DNA from: Parapristionchus giblindavisi
Taxonomy: Eukaryota; Nematoda; Chromadorea; Rhabditida; Diplogasteridae
Length of the DNA stretch: 64,000 nucleotides
Assembly (NCBI GenBank): GCA_943737045.1
Contig: CALSFV010000121.1
Span: forward strand, 109,698 to 173,697
Reading direction: 5' to 3'
Both the position numbers and the translations under genes were made by a program. This document shows positions 1 through 7,014 of the stretch, piece by piece; within the stretch, counting starts at the first letter, position 1; each line of letters begins with the position of its first letter. The notes under the pieces are model-generated. The model did no database searches, was not told where the DNA came from, and worked only from the letters and a program-made list of their open reading frames with translations.

Positions 1-139
1 GCTCATTCTCTACCATGTTTTGGAAAACTCGTGGGCTATTATCTCTGCCAAGTTTGGAATCTGCAGCTTCATTGAACACAGAGTTATGGTATTTTACCGG
101 CGCATATTTTGAAAAATATTGATTGAAAATATCAATTAC

Positions 140-539
140 CAGAACAGTTTGGCAACTTTTGAAAACAGTTTTGGCGGTCTCCCCCTCAACCCTAACGACC
201 CATATGGGTCGCTTTCAGAATCGTCTCCGTCGCAACTGGTGCTTCCCTTGTCAGAAGATCGAAACTACAAAAAGTCGATTATTTTAATGCAAAAAAAAAG
301 AAACGACACCGATAAATACTCACTGATTTCTATTCTCCAGTGGACGTCCTCATTAGGTTACGATTGTAGCCATCTCCCTGAACAACATAATTACTGCAGG
401 AACCGGCTGCTATTCAAAGCAATCGAACATACAGCGAAAAGCCAACTAAATAAAACACAAAGTTGAAAATACTCGTCATACCTCTTCGCCCGTGTTCCTC
501 TAATCAGCATATGAAGCGACGTGGGCGTCTTGTCATCGC
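140..539 (-). pseudogene. Decayed multi-exon gene fragment, unrecognised
   Basis: Three consecutive minus-strand exon-like segments join in a consistent phase. Exon 482-539 reads DDKTPTSLHMLIRGTRAKR and ends before a GTATGA donor. Exon 324-393 follows a TTCCTGCAG acceptor, reads NYVVQGDGYNRNLMRTSTGE and then meets an in-frame TAG before a GTGAGT donor. Exon 140-264 follows a TTTTTGTAG acceptor and encodes an acidic Ser/Asp stretch (SDKGSTSCDGDDSESDPYGS) and then a basic segment (RGRPPKLFSKVAKLF), with a GTAATT donor. The acceptor of the first exon (GTTGAAG) is poor. The TAG inside otherwise protein-like sequence points to a pseudogene, although a true C-terminus at that TAG is possible. I do not recognise the family. 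A plus-strand reading frame over 119-466 is antisense to these exons and I treat it as a shadow. The gene may extend beyond the left edge. Confidence 0.35.
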
Positions 540-1410
540 CTTCAACAAAAATAATTACAATCAAAATAAATAATAGAAAAGGCGCGGAAAACTGCTTGGG
601 GGCTTCATGAATTTACGCCCAAATACCAAATTGTAGAAAAAGTTGTCAAATTGATCGGACATTGATAAAACAAGTGCGAAATTGTCGCCAGGGCGCCGGC
701 GCCTAAATAAAAAAAATATACAAAAGTTGTCAAATCGATCGTGCATTGATAAAACAAGTGCCAAATGGTCAACCGGGATCGTTGTCTGATGATGGTTGCA
801 CCATGTACGCCATTAGCCACTAATTTTTTTTTGTTTGGGTCTTTCTTTAATAGGGACAATTGGTCAGTAGATAAGAGGACCCACCAGAACAACACAGGTT
901 TTACGGTTGAAAGTAAGGTTCAATCACAGCAGAAAATTAATAATAGATCAGCTATTTGACACTCGATTGTAGAAAAATCTATAAACATGACACTAAACTA
1001 CCTGTTTCATCATTCCTGGCATCACAAAGCTTCCCTATATTATTCTACCGATTACAGTAGTTTGTACCCTAAAATATGCATTCGACTACTGTAGTTTGAT
1101 CTGCCATTCCATGACTACGGTATTCTAAAATAAATCGGGATAATCGTGATGCCACCTGCCACTCCTTCTATCTCTTACTATTGCTCTCTCCCTCTAGCTT
1201 CCTATATCTCTCCCTCTACCTTTTCCTTTTGCTCGGTCACTCTACCTCTCCCTCAACCCATACTGCTGCATATTTCCCGATTTTTATCGTGATATCTGAT
1301 CTCTATACTCTCAATGTACTTCTTTTGGATGTATTACAAATCCACTGCCTTGATACTCGTATAATTCGTCGCTTTACATAAACAGCTAATGTGCATTGAA
1401 TATCCAATAC
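540..1410. other. Noncoding intergenic stretch
   Basis: No convincing gene. Reading frames here are short, low in complexity and lack splice context. Visible structure: a perfect 12-bp palindrome GGCGCCGGCGCC at 692-703, a two-copy repeat at 642-771, an 8-bp inverted pair ACAGTAGT/ACTACTGT at 1054-1061 and 1085-1092, and a CT-rich stretch at about 1160-1260. ACTGTAG-containing motifs of this kind are common in Caenorhabditis intergenic DNA. Confidence 0.6.
642..771 (+). repeat. Two-copy direct repeat, 84-bp spacing
   Basis: Segments 642-687 and 726-771 both read GTTGTCAAAT(T/C)GATCG followed by a shared CATTGATAAAACAAGTG core, with a few substitutions. The spacer holds the GC palindrome at 692-703. 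Confidence 0.75.
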
Positions 1411-2123
1411 GACACACACTTTTCTATTCCAAATTCGAGTTCTCCATCGTCGAATTAGTATACTCACAAATTTTCATACAAATACGACTATTTTCATTTT
1501 ATCACTAAACTTGCCCCCAGGGTACATATATTCTTTTCAATCATTTACATCCTTATGCATTAATCTTTCACAATATTCCTTCTAACGATATCTCACTTCT
1601 CACTTCGATTTTCAAATTCCAACTCACTAGCCACGGCATTCATGAGCGTTTTGACAATCGATAATAACATACCTAAACACCCGTAGAAGAACCAACTCAT
1701 TCTTCACAATATTTTCGATTTTAAATTCGATTTCGCCATCGTTGAATCAGTATACCCTACAATCTTCCCAACAATTCTACCATTTTCATTTTTGCATACG
1801 AAAATACTCTGAGACGAGCTAAATTTCAATTTACACAAGTTTTTTTTCAAATTCGTTTTCGCGATCGTCGAATTATTATTCCCTCAAAATTTCAAAGATA
1901 TTCCAATATTTTTCTTTTTTTCACATGAAAACACGAAAAAAACGAACAAACTCACGCGACACACAGTTTTCTATTCCAAATTCGAGTTCTCCATCGTCGA
2001 ATTAGTATACTCACAAATTTTCATACAAATACGACTATTTTCATTTTATCACTAAACTTGCCCCTAGGGTACATATATTCTTTATATCTCACTTCTCACT
2101 TCGATTTTCAATTTCCAACTCAC
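1411..2123 (+). repeat. Degenerate AT-rich repeat family, four copies
   Basis: A unit containing AAATTCG, then a CATCGTCGAATTAGTAT-type core and ending in TATTTTCATTTT, occurs at about 1421-1500, 1711-1798, 1841-1920 and 1968-2047. The outer two belong to a near-identical longer duplication: 1411-1535 matches 1958-2082 with only two substitutions that I can see. Homology then resumes after a roughly 50-bp segment present only in the first copy, with 1588-1627 matching 2084-2123. The middle two copies are much more diverged, so the outer pair is a recent duplication or gene conversion within an old family. No coding potential. Confidence 0.75.
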
Positions 2124-2338
2124 AATTACCAACGATTTACCTAACTTGGCGCGCGCCTAACTTATTTCCCGGTAGTTAACCGTACACCCCAAATTTAAAC
2201 CTCCAATTTTGGACAAACCGCGTCACTTTCATTCGCAAAAAAAAGTTACTGACCCCATATGACCCCAAAGCATCCGGAACCGTGCAAACTCGCCCCTCTA
2301 ACTTCCCCGAGAGCCCGGAATCGAGTCCTGAAATTTGT
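2124..2338. other. Unique spacer left of the large duplication
   Basis: Noncoding by my reading. It has a perfect palindrome GGCGCGCGCC at 2148-2157. On the minus strand, an AAATTTCAG acceptor-like site near 2326-2338 opens onto a frame of about 49 codons that I cannot relate to any protein. It has no counterpart at the equivalent position left of the second block copy. Confidence 0.5.
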
Positions 2339-2356
2339 ACTTTAACTACCGAACGA

Positions 2357-3114
2357 GTAATTTAAGTGCTCCTTTGGTGGCATGCTGGTCACTTAAAGTG
2401 TCCAAGGTGTCACTAAAGGAGCACCTTCAACTTATGATGTTCACATCTTTGACCTGCTCTAATGTGATACGTATTCAGCCATATCGTCTACAATTTCCAG
2501 ACAAGACAAACACTTATATGACCTTCTTATTACCAGAGACCCCTTTCATTTATAGTCCACTATCTAGAGATACCGCAGTTCAACTTTAGCTTTTCGTTGG
2601 ATTTTTTCAGTACACAGATGACATAATAACTTCGACAAAAAAGATATATCCAAACTATTTCTATATGAGTTTTATATCATTTACAATCATCCCACAACAA
2701 TCTTAAATCAATTTTTTCCCTCACATTTCTGGTAAATTTTTGCTCGCTCATTTTTACACGAAAATGCAATATGTAGGCTCTTATAATTCGGTTCAATCGA
2801 GATGGATTCTTGCTATTCACTGGTAATTAGTTCTCTGCTATCCATAGAACAACTTTTATCTAATAAATCTCCCGTTACATAGATCATTTCCGAATTATTG
2901 ACACCCGGAAACCTATAAAATTTAAATTTCACGTTTGTACAAAAATGGATTTTTTGGGTTCTAACGGTCTCAAATGTACCTGATATGCTGATTAATAGCA
3001 TTAAATATCTAGTTAATGCGAAATGTCACCTTTTGTGACCAAAAATGGAGGTGACCCTTTTTGAGCGACCTAGGGTGCTCGAAAAGTGACCTAGGGTGCT
3101 CAAAAAGTGACCTC
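2357..3114. mobile_element. Fold-back MITE, truncated copy lacking left arm
   Basis: This is the right two-thirds of the element seen whole at 60906-61993. It has the internal hairpin from about 2363 to 2427, the central region, and the right inverted arm (about 2760-3114) ending in GTGACCTC followed by TA. The left arm of about 330 bp is absent, replaced by unrelated sequence at the duplication edge. Just inside the right end are two tandem 21-bp units beginning GACCTAGGGTGCTC. Short reading frames across the arm (for example minus 2813-3001) are by-products of the repeat. Confidence 0.85.
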
Positions 3115-3212
3115 TAATGGCGCACTAAAAATAGTGGAAAACGGAAAATGGCGACTTTCCAGGGTCTAATAATGTACACTGGAAAACCGAAAATGGAAAC
3201 TCCTAATTTGAA

Positions 3213-3384
3213 TTCGCGGGTGCGAAAAAGGTGCGGCAATTCAAATTCTGAGCTCAAATTTCATTTTTCCGCCTTTAGAAGTATTGGAACTCGAATTCCT
3301 ACTTAACATCCTTCTTAAAACCGCAGAAAATCGCATTTAGAAGGTAAGAATTTGAATTCCCGCACCTTTCTTCGCTCCCGCGAA
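3213..3384. repeat. Inverted repeat, about 37-bp arms
   Basis: Left arm 3213-3249 and right arm 3347-3384 are imperfect reverse complements sharing TTCGCGGG, AAAGGTGCGG and AATTCAAATTCT. The roughly 97-bp spacer is AT-rich. This is the architecture of a small nonautonomous inverted-repeat element. No target-site duplication is obvious. It is duplicated at 62092-62263. Confidence 0.7.
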
Positions 3385-3641
3385 GATCGAGTCTTTCGAG
3401 AAGTATGACCCCTTCACGCACCATATTGATAGGTCTACAGCGATGTAAACTCCACAAGGTAAGACAGTGAATTATTGATTGACAGATATCGAATAAAGAT
3501 GTTTACCTGTTGTTGTGTTTTTAATCTTTGATCTTCTCTCAGTACTGTATCGTATAATGATACTGTATTTGTGCTGAAGACGAAAATAATGGATATAATT
3601 TTATAGTTATTGTTTCAGATCGAGTCTTTCGAGAAGTATGA
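3384..3641 (+). repeat. 25-bp perfect direct repeat flanking a 208-bp segment
   Basis: AGATCGAGTCTTTCGAGAAG followed by TATGA occurs at 3384-3408 and again at 3617-3641. The first copy overlaps the end of the inverted repeat at 3213-3384; the second abuts a dispersed repeat starting at 3647. The intervening segment may be an insertion or part of a local tandem duplication. Also present at 62263-62520. Confidence 0.8.
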
Positions 3642-3646
3642 AAACT

Positions 3647-3802
3647 GTTAAATTTCATGACTTGTAGCACTAAGTAATTTTGGTAGAACTCGTCGAGAGC
3701 TTGTGTACATTTATGACGAATTTGCATGAAAATGAACAGATATGAGATACGAAATAGATTTGGAATGAAAATAACGCGAGTCCGGGTCCACGAGTATCGG
3801 TA
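3647..3802 (+). repeat. Dispersed repeat, copy 1 of 3
   Basis: This about 156-bp sequence starts GTTAAATTTCATGACTTGTA and ends ...GAGTATCGGTA. It recurs at 59088-59252 (diverged, with a roughly 9-bp insertion) and at 62526-62681 (from the large duplication). Reading frames through it (plus 3726-3932 and minus 3539-4141) lack splice context and biased composition, and I regard them as spurious. Confidence 0.8.
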
Positions 3803-4010
3803 CGTCAAAAAGCGGATTGTTGGAGAGGCTAACAAACGCATATCTAGATTGTGGCCGATTCTGCCACTAGAAAAAAGGTTTTGTCTCCGATTTCGAAGAA
3901 ATTCGTTCAGTGAGTGTGGCTGGGGGTCTTGAGAAGGCCTAGCCACTTGATTTGAACAAAATTGCAAAATATCGATTTTTTGTGATCTACCCTGAAAATG
4001 ATCATAACTC

Positions 4011-4088
4011 GGAGAGAATAGAGGAAGAGAGAGAGGAATGGGAGATAGGAGATGGAGAAGAGAGAGAAGATTGAGAGAGAAGAGAGAG
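4011..4088 (+). repeat. Purine-rich (GA) low-complexity tract
   Basis: Almost continuous GGAGAGA/GAAGAGA runs on the plus strand. It is duplicated at 62890-62967. The minus-strand Leu/Ser/Pro-rich reading frame across it is a composition artefact. Confidence 0.8.
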
Positions 4089-4124
4089 CGCACGACTTTT
4101 AAAGGAAAATCCCACGCTAATTTT

Positions 4125-4190
4125 ACTCTCCGCATTGGCAATACTCTCTCATAGACAAAAAAGTGAGAGAGTGTTGTCAGAGCGGAGAGT
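4125..4190. repeat. Imperfect hairpin, 27-bp arms
   Basis: Left arm 4125-4151 begins ACTCTCCGC and ends ACTCTCTCA. Right arm 4164-4190 is its reverse complement with four mismatches, around a 12-nt loop. A transcript could fold into a pre-miRNA-sized hairpin, but the mismatches are clustered and no expression evidence is available. It could equally be a tiny fold-back element. Copy at 63004-63069. Confidence 0.7.
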
Positions 4191-4704
4191 TACGGAAACG
4201 TCTCTCCCACATTCATAATCTGTGGTATTTCCATCTCATCAACGCACATGTATAGGTCTACATAGATGGGCATTGAGAGTACACATCTACATCAACATAT
4301 CGACTAAAGAAACTTTTAAAATTGTATTCTCGATATGTTGTTCGCCATGAATGATCACCTAACTTTCATTGATTTCAACTGAAATATTACGTCAAATGCG
4401 GAATGTTGGAGAAAGCGGACAAACGCATATCTAGATTATCACAATCTACCTTGACTAGCGTAACATCTGAATTCATGCTCTCACATAGAACCCTATTCTC
4501 ACTTAGATCCGCTTATCTCTCGCAAAATAGAAACGGGCTATGGAGAGGTACACGTTTTACTTCCAAACTTCGGTAGTCGACCCGACTCTACCGTAATATC
4601 TGTGCTAATTTCGCAAATCGATTAGATATACAGTCAATAATTGAAATGCAAGAGCTTTATTCATAGACATATTTGAGATCAAACTTGTTCAGGTACACGA
4701 TTGT
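4191..4704. other. Noncoding stretch
   Basis: Apart from the 49-bp repeat copy at 4389-4437, I see only short inverted pairs such as ATCAACATATCGA near 4292-4304 and TCGATATGTTG near 4331-4341. No exons recognised. Confidence 0.5.
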
Positions 4705-4720
4705 GGCCCTAAAGAGGGCC
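4705..4720 (-). terminator. Replication-dependent histone 3' stem-loop
   Basis: On the minus strand, GGCCCTCTTTAGGGCC is a perfect 6-bp stem with a 4-nt loop. It is preceded by AAC and followed by ACAA, and lies about 40 nt downstream of the H2A stop codon. It fits the metazoan histone mRNA stem-loop consensus that is bound by SLBP and directs non-polyadenylated 3' ends. Duplicated at 63584-63599. Confidence 0.9.
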
Positions 4721-4760
4721 GTTGGGTTCTGGGTTTAGCCATGAGTGCTAAGCGAGATGT

Positions 4761-4925
4761 TTATTCCTTGTCTCCGGCGGTCTTCTTGGGGAGAAGAACG
4801 GCGTTGATGTTGGGAAGAACACCTCCTTGAGCGATGGTGACTCCAGCCATGAGCTTGTTCAGCTCCTCGTCGTTGCGGACGGCAAGCTGGAGATGGCGAG
4901 GGTTGATTCTGGTCTTCTTGTTCAA
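4761..4925 (-). pseudogene. Histone H2A C-terminal exon, truncated
   Basis: The minus strand encodes the last 53 residues of histone H2[21 protein letters not shown], then [20 protein letters not shown], ending PKKTAGDKE and TAA. This covers the C-terminal part of the fold and the docking domain. The N-terminal tail, alpha1 and alpha2 are missing: homology stops at Asn-Lys-Lys, where a typical H2A continues upstream as ...AARD. Instead there is one Leu codon and then an in-frame TAG that forms an intron-like acceptor (AGTTTTAG). Canonical replicative H2A genes are intronless, so this is either a 5'-truncated pseudogene or the last exon of a chimeric gene with the exon at 5077-5184. The retained stem-loop (4705-4720) argues for origin from a replicative H2A rather than a polyadenylated variant. 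The residues are compatible with selection but cannot prove function. Confidence 0.85.
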
Positions 4926-5193
4926 CTAAAACTATTCAATCGATTAGAATAATTATGATATATAAAAATGCAAATCTTAGGGTATAGGGATCAAAGATCA
5001 GTTTAAGATCACACCTGACCAAAAGTGAATCAAACAATAGAATAAATAATATTGAATCAATACCTCTAATCGATACCTTGATCGATTTCTCCATCTGATC
5101 CAGCTTAGTCTTCTCAATGAACGTGAACTTGGAAGAGTCGACCGATTAAGGATTCGTCATGATCAGTGATTGATCCTCGCCAACCTGTAATAA

Positions 5194-5217
5194 AGATCAA
5201 AGATCAAAGATCAAAGA
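5194..5217 (+). repeat. GATCAAA heptamer microsatellite
   Basis: Three and a bit tandem copies of AGATCAAA/GATCAAAG lie in the presumed intron just upstream (minus strand) of the 5077-5184 exon. Scattered single copies occur nearby. Confidence 0.8.
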
Positions 5218-5657
5218 ATAGAGATCAAAGATTATCCAAACTGCAAGTGGTCACAATGAGTCCCTTTTGTCAGATAGGAAGTCGTGTCATAACACCAAAA
5301 AAAGTAATGCGTTTACTTTCTAATACGAAACAGAGTTGAAAATTAATCATTGGAATGAAATCAAATCGGAAACCAGAATAAGATATTGAGATTGGTAAAA
5401 ATTTCACTTGCAGGAAATATGAAACTACAAGGGTGTCAACGTTTCCAATGAACAAATCAATCAATATTCAAAAGAAGCCAATCAATAAATGCACAGTATA
5501 CCTATCATCGGCCACGACAGTCACACGTTCCTCTTATATTGCGGCACACGGAATGAGCACGGTTGCCTCTGCAAGGGATATACTTTTAGGGGGTTCATTA
5601 AAGATCAATCTACAGACGAAAACTATTCAAAGATTAAAGATTCTATCTACATTCTAT

Positions 5658-5830
5658 CTACAGTACCCCCTGGAACGACTACAGTACCCCATCGTATACC
5701 TACAGTACCCTTGGAACGACTACAGTTCCCATCGTCTATCTACAGTATCCCCTCGTCTATCTACAGTACCCCCTCGTCTATCTACAGTACCCCGTCGGAA
5801 TGACTACAGTACCCCCTCGTCTATCTACAG
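5658..5830 (+). repeat. 21-bp minisatellite (CTACAGTACC unit)
   Basis: CTACAG starts at 5658, 5679, 5700, 5720, 5740, 5761, 5782, 5804 and 5825, giving a 20-22 bp period. The best conserved unit is 5761-5781 (CTACAGTACCCCCTCGTCTA plus T). Because 21 is a multiple of three, plus-strand frames at 5433-5840 and 5489-5803 stay open as a repeated Ser-Thr-Val-Pro or Ser-Ile-Tyr-Ser peptide. With no supporting exon structure I treat those frames as by-products. The array lies in an intron of the decayed minus-strand gene. Confidence 0.85.
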
Positions 5831-6379
5831 CGAAACATAATCAATAGATAATCACTAACTACAGCATAAACGATTGTTTAGTCTAGTTTTCAAAGGATTC
5901 CACATAGACTTTCATTACCACCCAACCACTTGAAAAGAGTATTCAATTTTGACAAATTGTTTCACGTAACTGTGTTTCTATGCATATTTGAGTGGAAATA
6001 ACTACTAGCTATCCTGATATATTCAACAAAAACAATCAATATTCAAACTACAGTATATCTATTCACAATCTAATATATTCAATGACCGGATTTTGAGCCA
6101 AAATTTCACAAAAGTCGAAAAACCTGACCGGATTTTGTAAACCGATAACCTAGCTATTGGACCTATGGGCATCATACATTTTCATACCGTCACAATGTGA
6201 GGATGGACCCACTACATATGGCTCATTTTCACGATTGACCCACTATATAACGCTTTTTTTATTCGAAAATTTACAATATCAGCGAAAAATAACGATTTTT
6301 CTTAATAGACCCACAATATTTTAAAAATCCGGCGAGGGTGATGAAAATGTATGATGGGTATGATTAATCAGCAACTTAC
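5831..6379. repeat. Noncoding intron-like DNA with a small inverted-repeat element
   Basis: A perfect 16-bp inverted pair, CATCATACATTTTCAT at 6170-6185 and its reverse complement at 6341-6356, bounds a 187-bp segment containing two GACCCACTA(C/T)AT motifs. This is a likely small MITE. A related motif, ATACATTTTC with ATATAGTGGGTC, recurs near 6678-6722. Outside this I see nothing recognisable. Confidence 0.6.
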
Positions 6380-6463
6380 CCATGGGTGAGGATATCCTCC
6401 ATGACGTTGGTCTCGTCCTTCTCTTCATGAAGACTACCGCATAGGGAGATGACGGACATGCAT

Positions 6464-7014
6464 CTGTTACGGAATATCATAAGAGTCGTTTAAGATAATG
6501 TTAAGGTTATCACTTAATCTTTCACCCTCGCTAAGGTCATAAGTCAAAGTAGTTAAGGTAGCTTAAGGTATTTAATTGTAGCTAGCCAAAAAGATAAGGT
6601 TATGATTTTTACTTAAGCTTTAACGGTCACTAAGTTCATAAGTTAAGGTAAGCCTACAAGGATAGGTTAAGCGTTACCATACATTTTCGGTACGCTCGCT
6701 GTTTATTTTTATATAGTGGGTCAATTCTCGAAATAGGGTGGGTTTTTCGATTTTTCGGGAATTTTACGCTCAAATGCGGTCAGGATTCGTAGTTTATAAC
6801 GTACTTTACGGCCTATGGTTTTCTTAATTGATTATAATAATAATAATATAATAATAAATATTTATCGCATCTTTCAATTTGATGACAAAGTTAAAATAAA
6901 ATATTTGATAGTACAAGTGATAAAATAAGAAGAAGCGAAAAGAACTGTAACAGCTAGGTCACAGTATTAAATTACGAACATATATTAATTTAATTTAAAT
7001 GACAAATCCGATAC
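6464..7014. repeat. Noncoding, TTAAGGT-rich and AT microsatellite
   Basis: From about 6490 to 6670 the plus strand repeats (T)TAAGGT-type words at irregular spacing. From 6826 to 6866 there is an (ATA/TAA)n microsatellite. No exon recognised. This would be the intron between the 7015 and 6463 exons. Confidence 0.55.

Larger units (their letters stand above)
3802..4437 (+). repeat. 49-bp direct repeat pair, 587 bp apart
   Basis: 3802-3850 and 4389-4437 share ACGTCAAA, GCGGA(T/A)TGTTGGAGA and ACAAACGCATATCTAGATT, with a few substitutions and a one-base gap. The segment between holds a purine-rich tract (4011-4088) and a hairpin (4125-4190). The pair may mark the ends of an inserted or duplicated segment. 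Also present in the right copy of the large block. Confidence 0.7.
2357..5121 (+). repeat. Large direct duplication, left copy
   Basis: This block matches 61235-64000 in the same orientation, at an offset of 58,878 and then 58,879 after a 1-bp indel in an A-run near 2632-2642. By eye I found six substitutions (2363, 2423, 2474, 2664, 2799, 4403) and that indel over about 2.76 kb, so identity is near 99.8%. The match reaches the window end, so the true length is unknown. The left edge lies inside a fold-back element that is complete only in the right copy. The block includes hairpins, dispersed repeats and the H2A C-terminal exon. Confidence 0.95.

Noticed and set aside
119..466. Plus-strand open frame of 115 codons
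   Set aside because: It is antisense to minus-strand exons with splice signals, has no upstream context and no recognisable domain.
1002..1009. CTGTTTCA, the core of the nematode 21U/piRNA upstream motif
   Set aside because: A single 8-mer is expected by chance in 64 kb, and no cluster of such motifs was seen.
1181..1381. Plus-strand 66-codon hydrophobic frame
   Set aside because: Generated by a CT-rich low-complexity stretch; no splice or start context.
3539..4141. 200-codon minus-strand frame, repeated at 62418-63020
   Set aside because: It runs through a dispersed repeat, a GA tract and a hairpin. It is preserved between copies only because the DNA block is duplicated. Composition is Leu/Ser/Phe-rich with no domain.
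5433..5840. Plus-strand repeat protein with Ser-Thr-Val-Pro units
   Set aside because: The periodicity comes from the 21-bp minisatellite being a multiple of three. No start or splice context, and it is antisense to an exon-like segment.
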